Assembly: GCF_002127325.2 (NCBI RefSeq)
Contig: NC_035448.2
Coordinates: 118,003,426-118,067,425 of the forward strand
DNA: 64,000 nucleotides
Direction: 5' to 3'
Source of the DNA: Helianthus annuus
Taxonomy: Eukaryota > Streptophyta > Magnoliopsida > Asterales > Asteraceae
Below, piece after piece: positions 1 to 10,358 of the stretch (position 1 is its first letter; every line of letters begins with the position of its first letter). The translations under genes were made by a program, and so were the position numbers. The notes beneath the pieces were generated by a model, which was not told where the DNA came from, ran no database searches, and saw only the letters and a program-made list of their open reading frames with translations.

Positions 1-1615
1 GGGTTCGAAAGGCTAAGCGGTGGTTTAGACCGCTTACCTCACGACCCTAAACAAGCACAAACTAATAGTGTCGTGTTAGACATGTCAAAACATGTCTAAC
101 CTACTGATTTGGTATCAAAACAAAGTGTTTTGATACCCTAAAGTAGTTCTGTTGCAAAATGCGTGCTAAAACGCATTTTGACCGAAACTTTGACTCGACA
201 CTACAACTAGTTAACGTGGTAATCAGCGGTTATAATCACGAAGGATTATAACTATCGTGATTACAATCACGTTTCAAAGTTCAATTGAACTTTGACTTGA
301 CCAATTGATGGTCAAAACCGAAAGTCAAACTGTTGGCCAAACTGTTTGACTTTCTGCCCTAACATAAGGAAAAAGCAATTAAAGGAATGAAAGAAGGCTC
401 ACTTAAGTCCTTGCTATCTTTTCTACAAAGAAGACAAGTCCCTAACTCAGTTGAGAGAGCTCCAAAGCAGATGTAGAGAAGATAAGAGAGGAATGAGCAA
501 GGAATGAAGTGAACTTGGATGGCTATTTATAGTGTTCATGAATTCACAAGATCATGACACTTGTTTTGCTTGGTCATTAAGCATGAAATCCTAGCCATAC
601 ATTTGTTTGATGCAGGTGCAAAGCCTTGGAGAGGTGGTAACTTGGTTACCACACAAAGAAATTGCAAGATTGGCCCCTGAATTTACAAACTGTTGCTGAA
701 AACACACTTTCTGCCCAGATGTGGCACTCGCGTAGCGCGACGGCATAGGCAGGAGGGCTCGCGCTACGCTACGGTGTGTCTGATTCAGCAAAGTTTCAAA
801 AATGGCAGAAATGGTCCCTGCACGCGTTTAAAGCCTTTTTCGATGCGTTTAAACCTCGTTAACCTCATTTCAAGGCTCTAAAATGAAGTTAAAGTATAGG
901 GGACTCAAAACATGCTCAAAAATATCTCGGATGTCGGTTCGTTTGGTCGTACGATCGCGTTGTTCGGTTAATTACGACGGAACTCAAACGGATGCGAAAA
1001 CGAACCAAATTAAGCGACGAATGGAATTTTTGCATGGCGATCACTAAAATAAAAATATTTTAGTGTGTACAAAAATTTTGGATGTCCAGATGTGTCCAGA
1101 ACGTAAGATATGCGCGAAAATGCAAACTTACGTCGTTTTTGACACTTTTAGTCCCTGAAAGATCATATAAGCATGTTTTCGCACACCGAACCACTCAAAG
1201 CTTGTTTCTAAGCTATGATTAGGTTATATATGGTATGTTTAACTTATGATCAAGTTCCGGACTGTTCGACACCATACGAATCGGTATAGTTTCGTAGTTT
1301 GACGCAAATAGTCCCTGCGATCGAATAAACTTGTTTTTGCCATACCAAACCTTTCAAAACTTATTTCTAAGTTATGTAAAGGTCATTTAAGGTATGTTAA
1401 GCCTATTTCACTATTCCGGAGTGTTTGTCGCACTAAACTGATTACGTTTACGCACCAGTGCGCATATAACTTTCCAGAAAGCGATTTAAAGCTCGGAATT
1501 GAACAAGAATTGATATGTGCAAAGGATACACATATTTATACAAATCCCAGGTATGAAACACAATGTTTCATAGGTTTGGCATTTGTTTGGTGTTCGTGGT
1601 GACACAGGTGTCACA
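1..1615 (-). repeat. 3' LTR (partial) of the gag-only element
   Basis: Identical to 4823-6437 except for about four substitutions. It ends in TGTCACA next to a purine tract on the minus strand. A minus-strand TATA box lies at 523-532. Nine consecutive inverted repeats occupy 15-353 and a CpG-rich 11-bp inverted repeat lies at 730-769. Short open frames here recur identically in the other LTR and are not genes. Confidence 0.9.
15..353. repeat. Train of nine consecutive inverted repeats in the LTR
   Basis: Perfect arms, in order: 15-21/29-35, 75-84/91-100, 111-121/127-137, 155-164/171-180, 229-237/244-252, 256-262/265-271, a 20-bp palindrome at 275-294, 297-303/309-315, and 321-330/344-353. 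The copy in the other LTR (4837-5175) is preserved. On the minus strand they lie downstream of the TATA box, so they would be in the transcribed leader. Confidence 0.85.
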
Positions 1616-3019
1616 GTCTCCCCTACTTTAGGAAATTTCGTCCCGAAATTTAATTCTAGAGGAAACTTGTGAAGACAACTGTGATCGTTTCGCTTTCAAG
1701 TGAATCCTTCGTTTCCCGAGTAGAACTCTAGGTCACGTTTGGATTCTTAACGAATCTGTTAACTGCCAAAATGTTGCAGTAACAAACACATGGGGTTTCG
1801 AACGACGGATAGGAGGATGTTTCCTATGAAGACTATTATAGGAAACTTGTGTGTGCTCGAAATCAGAGTCGGAGAATGCAAAATAAGATTGACATTGGTC
1901 AAGGTCCAGGACTTCTAGCAATTTAAATAACGCTACTTTCGCAATGTAATAAGGAACACTTATATATAGGAAGTACCAGCGGCGTATCCACCATGCCCTT
2001 TTTACATTGTTCCCGTCTCGTTATTCTTATCACTATAGGTCTTAACACATGACAAAACTTGCTGTGGTTTCTGTGCACTGAATTCCATAATTACGTATGC
2101 ATCCATAATTACGACAGTCCGCACAGTTCATCTCATAATGTGTAGGGTAAAATCAATCGAATAACCATGAAATGACTTGACTAGACCACCAAAGGATCTT
2201 TTTAACTAGATCAATGAACGATCCTTTTAACCAGATCAACACATGATCTTCCTTAACTAGACCGTTGTATGATCTCTTTAAATAGACCACTTAAGGGATC
2301 TTTATAACTCGGAACCAAATAATCGTTTTGAATCAGCACTTTGGAATCCAAGGTTCTTACTATTTGCATAGAAGCCCCTTAAGGATTTAAGACAGTACTT
2401 TGAGTATCCTTCTGAGAATCTAACATATGAAAATACGGAAGATTCCACCAGGACTTAGATAACGAGCTTTGGAGTTACACATAAACATAAAATCACCAAA
2501 TTGTGTATTCGTTAATTTAGTTATTAGCTCGTTTGTGAATTTGAAGTACACTAGAAATCCAATCACGGACTTCAATTAGTACTTTAAAATATCCTCAAGA
2601 ATCTAACTATGAAGATAGGAAGATCTTATAAGGATTTGGAATTTGTTTATGTCGTTTTATAACATTCGTATTAGGATAAATAAAGAATCCAATTAAGGAC
2701 TTACGATAGCACCTTTATCAAATCAAAGATTTGAAATGGTACTTCAAGTATCTGATTGAGGATTGCACCTGTACTTTGTTTCTTAAAAGAAACTAGTACT
2801 TAGGATTTTTGGGGAGATCACAAATGATCATAGAATGAAGGAACCATACGAGTAGTTTGTTCTGGAAAGAACATGGTTCATTGGTGTTGATATTGTAGGG
2901 GTATGTCAACACACACACAATCGTATCAGTTTTAGAAATAAAATTGGAATAACCATTTTATTTATAATAACTGAATTATCTCAAATGTCAAAAGATAACA
3001 ACAAAGGAAATACAAAAGA
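1616..3019. other. Non-coding interior of the gag-only element
   Basis: No coding potential for pol. About 2195-2300 holds four to five copies of a degenerate 25-27 bp repeat, each starting with GATC and a T-rich run and ending in a tAGAtC/tAGAcC-like motif. About 2330-2800 holds longer degenerate repeats built on 'aatcc..aaggatt..agtactttgagtatcc'. In an autonomous relative this interval would encode protease to integrase. Confidence 0.6.
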
Positions 3020-4168
3020 CTAATTGTTCACTGCTGCGTTGTCATTCGCGTTTGCCTCGTTTATGTTAAATACTCGTCCGCGTGCTGGATTTGTATTAAC
3101 AAGTCTTGGGTAATTGTTCCGGTAGTGAGTAAGATCACCACAGTTATAGCACGATCCAGGAGGAAACTGTGCTCGAACAACAGCAGGATTTGCAACATTT
3201 TGGTTTTGGATAACATGGCGACATGTATTGACCAAATGTCCCAATCGCCCACAGTGGGTACACTTGAGACACGGTGTTTGATTCACATGGTGACGGTTGC
3301 ATTTGTTGCACAAGGGTGCAGTACCAATATAGTTCTTCCTAGCACGAGGCTGTGCTGGCTGATTTGGTGCAACCTGATCATTCTGAGCAACTACTGCGAA
3401 GTTTTGTGAAGCCTTACGCTTCTTCGACTTCTTAGAGGACTCGGTCTGTTTATCCTTTGGTTTATCTTGTGTTGTCTTGTCAGACGGTCTTGGATCGCCT
3501 TTTCGGAAAAGCTTACCCTTCCTAATTTGAGATTCAGTCAGGGTGGCAGATAATTCAATGGCTTGTCTGACGGTAGTAGGGTTGCTACCAGTAACAATAT
3601 CCTGAACTGGGTCAGGAAGACCATCGATGTATCTTTCAATCGCCTTATCCAAGGGCGTAACCATGGTAGGACACAACAGACTCAATTCCTCGTAACGATC
3701 AGTGTAGGCTCGATGTTCACCGCTGTCTTGTTTGAGATCATCAAATTCCCATTCCAAAGCCCTAAGCTCATGACGAGGACAGAATTCCTTCATCATTAGA
3801 GCCCGAAGCTCTTCCCAGGTTTGTGCCATTGCTACATCGGCACCTCGATCCCTCATTACGCCATTCCACCATGTGAGTGCTCTTTTCTGGAACACACTTG
3901 ACGCGAACTCAACTTTTCGCTCGTTTGGGCATTGCACATGACGAAACGTGCTTTCGAGACTCTCAAACCACTGTAGGAGCCCCGTGGCCCCTTCAGACCC
4001 AGTAAATGTGAGTGGCTTAGCTGAGTTGAATGTCTTAAAGGTGCACTGAACATTGTTATTGTTTGCCTGATTTATCTGGGTGATAAGGTTCGGGAGTACA
4101 GCAGCGAATTGCTGAGCGATTAAGGCTGCCAAGGCGGCATCCTGAGCTTGATCACGTCGAGGAGGCAT
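3020..4168 (-). CDS. Gag polyprotein of the gag-only retrotransposon
   Basis: A 382-residue intact frame starting MPPRRDQAQD. The middle is a retrotransposon gag domain with the usual LTWWNGV and FCPRHE signatures (about residues 95-160). A basic SKKSKKRK stretch follows. The C-terminus has zinc-binding motifs: a CNKC..H..C segment, a canonical CCHC knuckle (CTHCGRLGHLVNTC) and a second knuckle in which the last ligand is Tyr, not Cys (CYNCGDLTHYRNNY). The protein should assemble into cytoplasmic particles and bind the element's RNA. The frame stops after NDNAAVNN, which is about where Tekay-like elements pass from gag into protease, so pol was lost cleanly at that boundary. The intact frame and near-identical LTRs argue that it was functional recently. 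Overlapping short frames on the other strand are shadows. Confidence 0.85.
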   Translation of the reverse strand: MPPRRDQAQDAALAALIAQQFAAVLPNLITQINQANNNNVQCTFKTFNSAKPLTFTGSEGATGLLQWFESLESTFRHVQCPNERKVEFASSVFQKRALTWWNGVMRDRGADVAMAQTWEELRALMMKEFCPRHELRALEWEFDDLKQDSGEHRAYTDRYEELSLLCPTMVTPLDKAIERYIDGLPDPVQDIVTGSNPTTVRQAIELSATLTESQIRKGKLFRKGDPRPSDKTTQDKPKDKQTESSKKSKKRKASQNFAVVAQNDQVAPNQPAQPRARKNYIGTAPLCNKCNRHHVNQTPCLKCTHCGRLGHLVNTCRHVIQNQNVANPAVVRAQFPPGSCYNCGDLTHYRNNYPRLVNTNPARGRVFNINEANANDNAAVNN

Positions 4169-4822
4169 ATTCTAAAAGGGCAAAGAAACATGAGGGAAAA
4201 ACGAGTGAGATGTCATTGGATATTCAAAACTGGATGTTAAGAATATCGACAAGGCATAAGGATTGTGACCATTTGTTCGTTACTTAAAGCAAACAAATGA
4301 CACCATGACAAATCAAAGTAAATGGGTTAACATAATGTATCACTGAAGACATGCTCGCCTATAAGTGAACACTCACCCCAAGAGTTCCCAGGTAAGAGTG
4401 ACTGGTCCGATACTGCGGATTTGTACGAACACTCTAGCCTTAGACAGAAAACTCAGGGTACAGGCATTCACTCTTCCAGTTTGCATGTGTTCACATTATG
4501 GTAGTATAAGCCACTATAATGCGTCGTTTGCGTAAAACTAGGTTCGGATGGTTAACTATGTGCTATGTCAAGTCTTACATGCCCAATTATCCCTAAACAT
4601 GTTACTAATTCAGATTATATGTCAAAAATATGTTCACATAATCAAAATACGGATTTTAGCTTCAAAAGGGCATTTTGGTCATTTCCTATGGGCATACAAG
4701 CTAACTAGCATACGACTAACCAATCCTATGTGATCATAAGGTATAACCTCAGTGGTTATTCCCTATACAACTATGATCACTAACTAAGCTTGGTCGGATC
4801 CTAAAGATCGACCAAACGGGTC
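4169..4822 (-). other. 5' leader and undefined edge of the 5' LTR of the gag-only element
   Basis: No gene. At least two more inverted repeats (4730-4738/4772-4780, enclosing 4743-4748/4754-4759; and 4790-4796/4809-4815) extend the hairpin train leftwards. TGTGACC at 4264 mirrors the GTCACA at the far end and may be the true LTR edge, giving an LTR of about 2.17 kb. I could not find a tRNA-Met type primer binding site. Confidence 0.45.
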
Positions 4823-6437
4823 GGGTTCGAAAGGCTAAGCGGTGGTTTAGACCGCTTACCTCACGACCCTAAACAAGCACAAACTAATAGTGTCGTGTTA
4901 GACATGTCAAAACATGTCTAACCTACTGATTTGGTATCAAAACAAAGTGTTTTGATACCCTAAAGTAGTTCTGTTGCAAAATGCGTGCTAAAACGCATTT
5001 TGACCGAAACTTTGACTCGACACTACAACTAGTTAACGTGGTAATCAGCGGTTATAATCACGAAGGATTATAACTATCGTGATTACAATCACGTTTCAAA
5101 GTTCAATTGAACTTTGACTTGACCAATTGATGGTCAAAACCGAAAGTCAAACTGTTGGCCAAACTGTTTGACTTTCTGCCCTAACATAAGGAAAAAGCAA
5201 TTAAAGGAATGAAAGAAGGCTCACTTAAGTCCTTGCTATCTTTTCTACAAAGAAGACAAGTCCCTAACTCAGTTGAGAGAGCTCCAAAGCAGATGTAGAG
5301 AAGATAAGAGAGGAATGAGCAAGGAATGAAGTGAACTTGGATGGCTATTTATAGTGTTCATGAATTCACAAGATCATGACACTTGTTTTGCTTGGTCATT
5401 AAGCATGAAATCCTAGCCATACATTTGTTTGATGCAGGTGCAAAGCCTTGGAGAGGTGGTAACTTGGTTACCACACAAAGAAATTGCAAGATTGGCCCCT
5501 GAATTTACAAACTGTTGCTGAAAACACACTTTCTGCCCAGATGTGGCACTCGCGTAGCGCGACGGCATAGGCAGGAGGGCTCGCGCTACGCTACGGTGTG
5601 TCTGATTCAGCAAAGTTTCAAAAATGGCAGAAATGGTCCCTGCACGCGTTTAAAGCCTTTTTCGATGCGTTTAAACCTCGTTAACCTCATTTCAAGGCTC
5701 TAAAATGAAGTTAAAGTATAGGGGACTCAAAACATGCTCAAAAATATCTCGGATGTCGGTTCGTTTGGTCGTACGATCGCGTTGTTTGGTTAATTACGAC
5801 GGAACTCAAACGGATGCGAAAACGAACCAAATTAAGCGACGAATGGAATTTTTGCATGGCGATCACTAAAATAAAAATATTTTAGTGTGTACAAAAATTT
5901 TGGATGTCCAGATGTGTCCAGAACGTAAGATATGCGCGAAAATGCAAACTTACGTCGTTTTTGACACTTTTAGTCCCTGAAAGATCATATAAGCATGTTT
6001 TCGCACACCGAACCACTCAAAGCTTGTTTCTAAGCTATGATTAGGTTATATATGGTATGTTTAACTTATGATCAAGTTCCGGACTGTTCGACACCATACG
6101 AATCGGTATAGTTTCGTAGTTTGACGCAAAAAGTCCCTGCGATCGAATAAACTTGTTTTTGCCATACCAAACCTTTCAAAACTTATTTCTAAGTTATGTA
6201 AAGGTCATTTAAGGTATGTTAAGCCTATTTCACTATTCCAGAGTGTTTGTCGCGCTAAACTGATTACGTTTACGCACCAGTGCGCATATAACTTTCCAGA
6301 AAGCGATTTAAAGCTCGGAATTGAACAAGAATTGATATGTGCAAAGGATACACATATTTATACAAATCCCAGGTATGAAACACAATGTTTCATAGGTTTG
6401 GCATTTGTTTGGTGTTCGTGGTGACACAGGTGTCACA
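4823..6437 (-). repeat. 5' LTR (resolved part) of the gag-only element
   Basis: Matches 1-1615 base for base apart from about four substitutions (near 5786, 6131, 6240 and 6254). It ends TGTCACA directly against BSK-like coding sequence at 6438. The minus-strand TATA box CTATAAATAG is at 5345-5354, with the hairpin train (4837-5175) downstream of it in the direction of transcription. Confidence 0.9.
5345..5354 (-). promoter_or_regulatory. LTR TATA box
   Basis: CTATAAATAG on the minus strand, about 200 bases downstream of the CpG-rich inverted repeat and about 170 bases upstream of the hairpin train. It implies a transcription start near 5315 and a leader of more than 1 kb before the gag start codon. 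Confidence 0.55.
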
Positions 6438-6911
6438 CGGCCTTTGGTACTGGAGTAATCCAATGCTTCAGCAATACATAAGGCAACCCGTAAACGCATT
6501 GCCCATTCGATTGTTTGATCTCCCCTGTGAAATACAAAATATTCTTTCCTTTATGAAGATCACAGAACCAATATTAGTACAATAACAAACTAAATCAACA
6601 TATAAAACAACTTTGGAGCACGATGATCTAACCAAATATTAAAATATTTGTCTATATAGCCAAGATTTTTGAGAGAGAGCTCAAAAAGCCTATAGGAGAA
6701 TGAAATGAAGTTTGAGCCTGAATATTTTGAAAATGGAAGAGGAAACATATAATAGTGTAATAGATATGAAGACATACAGTGAAATAAATGTTTGGCTAAA
6801 GTATCATTAGGCATATACTCTGCAACAAGCAGCCTTTCATCCCCATCACAGCAAGATCCGATCAAATTCGCAACCCTCTTATGCCTTAGTTTTCCAACTC
6901 CCTGCTTCATC
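6438..6911 (-). pseudogene. BSK1-like (brassinosteroid-signaling kinase) pseudogene fragment, cut by the retrotransposon
   Basis: Two exons are visible. Exon 6778-6911 encodes [40 protein letters not shown], split by subtype GT..AG borders from exon 6438-6524, which encodes WAMRLRVALCIAEALDYSSTKGR. This is the kinase-like N-lobe to hinge region typical of BSK1-type receptor-like cytoplasmic kinases. Two frameshifts are inferred by comparison with the family: about 2 bases missing at the start of the first exon (before VGKL) and 1 base missing near 6519 (a WENQTIEW-type stretch). The second exon stops exactly at the LTR end, so the retrotransposon landed inside the coding exon. The rest of the kinase should lie left of the window. 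The first exons and TPR domain were not found upstream. The copy is certainly dead; whether it was ever a full gene here is unknown. Confidence 0.8.
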
Positions 6912-7515
6912 CTTGCAAAAGAAAAACAACGCAGATTCAATAACTATCACTCTCTACTAATTAACATGAAAAAAGCTATCGATTTTCAAAACCAAAAAAA
7001 CCAATACTACACTTTGCACAAAAGAATGACTTTAATAAAACATGATATTATGATGGTTTTTTGGCATTTGGATTAACACGACTTGTTCAAAATCACTAAT
7101 TCTCAATTTTTTTTACCAAAAAAAGGTAAATGCAAATGAAAAACGAGTATCTAATGTCCATATATAATTACCCATTTAACAAATACTGCAAATTTTAATT
7201 GCAAAATTTCAAATGAGCCATATACTTCTGCTGGTTATGAAAACCTAAACTGTAATCTAGACAATTTAAAATAACAAGTTTCCCTCAATCACTCGAGGCA
7301 CTATAAACTCAAGATATTCCAAATTTCAAACCAAATAAGACCTAAAATAGTAACAATCGAAACATTAACAAAGAATAAACACTAACCTTGGAGTGTTCAT
7401 TCGAAGAAAAAGCTTTTCAATTCATCCAAACAAGGTCTCATCTACATCTGCATCATTTCACCTTTTTTCTTCATGAACCCTAAATCCCCAAATCTTCCAT
7501 GGCCACATTGTCATG
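6912..7515. other. AT-rich intergenic or intronic DNA
   Basis: I see no convincing coding segment. It lies between the BSK-like exons and a small two-exon frame on the same strand and could be intron sequence of the former gene. Confidence 0.5.
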
Positions 7516-7788
7516 TCAAGTACGACTAACCGGAACACCACCCCGCTGGTGTTGAGTATCTGGCGATGAATATACATGCCAATCCAAGTCTACAGGAATC
7601 TGTAAGAATTAGGGTTAGGGTTGACAAACAATCAAACAATCGTAAGTGATGGAAATTGTGGGTGACAGTACCTTGGATTCCTTTTCAAATATATTGAGGT
7701 CGTTTTCAAGGGCGGCGACAACATCGGTCTTGGTGGAATCGGAATCGGAATCGGAGCCGGACTCCCCTTCATACGTTCGCTTCCTCAT
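7516..7788 (-). CDS. Small unrecognised two-exon ORF (66 aa), possible gene fragment
   Basis: Exon 1 (7672-7788) starts at ATG and encodes 39 residues beginning MRKRTYEGESGSDSDSDS. It ends in AAG followed by GTACTG. Exon 2 (7516-7599) follows a TTCTTACAG acceptor and encodes 27 residues ending in VPVSRT before a TGA. Both borders obey GT/AG and the phase is kept. The protein is acidic and serine/aspartate-rich at the N-terminus, with a short helical VAALENDLNIFEKESK segment. I do not recognise the family. It could be a real small gene, the 5' end of a degraded larger gene, or a chance model. It reads in the same direction as the BSK-like debris. Confidence 0.35.
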
Positions 7789-8276
7789 CAATTCATCATT
7801 CTGAGATACGGTTTGTATCGCTTACAGATCCAGAAAGAAACAAAGGGCACCGTGAAATCCCTTCCTCTCCTCGCCAGTTTTGGAGATTTATTCTAGATTG
7901 TCTCTCTATATGCATAAACTGAACATGAATTGAAACTTGATTGAAGGAGCTGAATAGATTAGAAACGGAAGCATTGAATAGGAAGGCTGAAATCTCCAAA
8001 TTAACCCTATAGTGTCTTAAAAAGTTTGGTTGAAATAGCTTAAACATCCTTGTACATGGTGCTTCGTAACTTGTAAATATGGTAAAATTACAATTCAGTA
8101 CATGGGAAATGCTTATATATAGTATATAGATACTAGTTAAGGCGGGACCTCGCGAGTATAAGTCCTAACACATATGTAACTAGCATCATGTATAAATATG
8201 CATAACAGTTATTCGCAAGTGATAAATAGTTCGATTGAATAATTCGTTTTGATAAATTCGATTTAATAAGAACGTA
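7789..8276. other. Non-coding spacer
   Basis: No supported gene. About 8048-8095 resembles 36744-36800 (shared 'ttgtacatggtgcttc' and 'aaaattac'), which suggests a dispersed repeat. A 'tagttaaggcgggacctcgcgag' type stretch near 8140 recalls GC-rich motifs near 35800 and 58236. Confidence 0.4.
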
Positions 8277-10358
8277 TGTTACACCCAAAATGCGATAAAA
8301 AGGGGTTCGAGTATACTCACAGTCGGTGCTCAGCAAACGCAACTTGGTTAGATTGAAGGGAGCACGTCTAAGATTAGCCAGATTGCAAATTGATAGCGTA
8401 AGCGATAAACGACGCGTAAAACGACGCAAAGTACAAGTGAGTCGGACAGCAGTTCGATCGGATGGTAATCTAATCGGACAGCCAGTCGTGCGAGTGGTAG
8501 TCCGTTCGGACGGTCGTCCGGTCGGATGGCCGTTCGAGTGGATTGTTTCTTCCTTTGGGAAAGATGTGCTTGTGTATGATGGCTTGACCTTTGAAGTTTT
8601 CGTTGTAGTATTTTAAAAACATTGAAGTATCTCTACCTTTCAGGTCCGTCGATCGGACGGCTGTTCGATCGGGCGACAACCCGATTGGTGGATACTTTAG
8701 TGAGAACAAGTTCACAGCAGTTTGCCACTCGATCGGAGTGTAGTCCGATCGGGTGACAATCCGTTTGTATTGAATATGTTGAAAATTGTTAAAGTGTTGA
8801 AGTCTGAACACCACGTGGTCGGGTGGTAATCCAATCGTATGACAATCCGATCGGACAGCAGTCCGTTCAATGTCCAGACTCCAATTTGTTGAAATAAAAG
8901 TCAAGTGTGGGACCCAAGGTGTACCCGATCGGATGGCAGTTCGATCGGATGACTGCCCTGTCCGTTCGGACGACTGCCCTGTCCGTTCGGACGACTGCCC
9001 TGTCCGTTCGGACGACTACCCTGTCCGATCGGACGGCACTCTGTCCAAATGATCTAGTCATCCTCGGCACTTGATTATTTTGAGGGTTTTTGGCGGTTTT
9101 GATCGAGACGGTGTTGTGACGTGCTAAACAACAGAACCCCATCTCGAACCAAGGGACCCAATCGGACAGGAATCACCCAAATCTGACTGGTTTACTGGTT
9201 CGTGACGGTCATTCTTGGTTAACCCGAAATTGGTCGTCTCGTTGTTAGAAACCAGATCTTAAACCAACACGACACTAAGAATGAGTTGAAGGTCGGTACA
9301 AGCTCCGATTCTATCGGTCTTGAGTGCATTGAGTGTAAAAGAGTTGAAAGAAAGTTGGAAAACCATCTTTCAATCCTTCTAACCATGAATAGGTGTAGAT
9401 TTATGCGAAAACATTGTTTAATCTTGTGAAAATCCTTCAGATCTGAGTTGTTCTTGGTGGAATGAGGCCAAAGCTTGAAGTTCATAAGAACTCCATGATG
9501 ACATCATCCTAGAACACCCCAAATCCGCTGATTTCACGGTTAAAAGTTAAGATTCAAAGGTGAAAAAGATGAAGAAGGGTGCGTGGATCATAGAAGTAGG
9601 AGATTTAGGTTGAAAACTTACAAGAATCGCGAGAAATCGAGAGGAAATAGCCCCAAAGCGTGCTGGTCGAGTGAGAGCTGTCACATCACTTGAATCGTGA
9701 TGAGACAAGGGCTATTTATAGGCAAGAGAGGAGAGGAGGTGGTGCAGTGCATCGAATCGGATGGCTGTCTGATCGGTTGGCTTGTCCGATCGGATGGTTG
9801 TTCGATCGGATGGCCATTCGATGGAAGTGCCATTCGATCAAACACCTCCGGCGAGCTGAGTTTTGGCGTTCCGTTTCGTTTGTTAAACGTTGCGATAGTT
9901 TGGTTACACATTCCCATCCACATTTTCATATATTTATTATAATTAGTCACGTTGGGTCGTATACACATATCCATATTTCAAAGTTGCGATACAATAATCG
10001 GGTTTCGTTTCGAATGTGCGTTACTTGCGACGCTTCACGGTAATCGAGGAGGGTAGAATAGGTCCTCACTCAACGTCATTGTGAACGTTAATGTGTGTGA
10101 TGCGATGTGCGTTTTGAGTAATGAGTTGCACTACGACACATCACGGCTATCAAGGAGGGTAAAATTGGTCCTCACTCGACATCTTCGTGGTTGTCAGCAA
10201 GTACAATGTGATGTGATAGCGATAAAGTATGCGAAATATGCGAAAATACTGTGAAATAGCGATGTATGCGATATAGGTACATTATGATCCGAATCTCTGG
10301 TGCCAGGTGTAACGAGTATAACGAGTAGTAACAACGCACGAACGTTCGGGTTGTTACA
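8277..10358 (-). repeat. LTR of a Ty3-type retrotransposon, minus orientation, flanks mismatched
   Basis: The minus strand begins TGTAACAACCC at 10358 and ends GGGTGTAACA at 8277, a proper TG..CA pair with matching inverted ends. A minus-strand TATA box (CCTATAAATAG) lies at 9712-9722. Upstream of it are many copies of a GATCGGA/CCGTTCGGAC motif, including the tandem block at 8938-9043. The left flank is ordinary DNA and the right flank is the middle of a pol gene. The 5-bp flanks differ (ACGTA and ACTGC), so this is not a simple solo LTR. Confidence 0.65.
8938..9043. repeat. Tandem 21-bp CpG-rich repeat inside the LTR
   Basis: About five units of 21 bases with core GTCCGTTCGGACGACTGCCC. Each contains the self-complementary core CGTTCGGACG or CGATCGGACG. 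Related single copies are scattered through 8450-8870 and 9752-9840. Because 21 is divisible by three, one frame encodes a PVRSDDC-like repeat, which is not taken as a gene. Confidence 0.8.

Larger units (their letters stand above)
1..6437 (-). mobile_element. Gag-only non-autonomous LTR retrotransposon, left end outside window
   Basis: Two direct repeats (1-1615 and 4823-6437) align without gaps and flank a minus-strand gag gene. The terminal motif TGTCACA at 1609-1615 and 6431-6437 is the reverse complement of a TGTGACA start. A purine-rich tract on the minus strand (1616-1630) abuts the left LTR as a polypurine tract. No protease, reverse transcriptase or integrase is present, so the element needs enzymes from another element. 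I saw only four substitutions between the 1615-bp LTR parts, which implies a recent insertion. The other LTR edge is not certain: TGTGACC at 4264 could be the start, and I found no convincing primer binding site. Plants have known gag-only elements (TR-GAG type) that fit this layout. Confidence 0.85.

Noticed and set aside
591..881. Short frames repeated identically at 5413-5703
   Set aside because: They lie in the two LTR copies and carry no domain. Duplication explains the repetition.
8938..9043. CRISPR-like array of spaced repeats
   Set aside because: The units are contiguous 21-bp tandem copies without unique spacers, inside a plant LTR.
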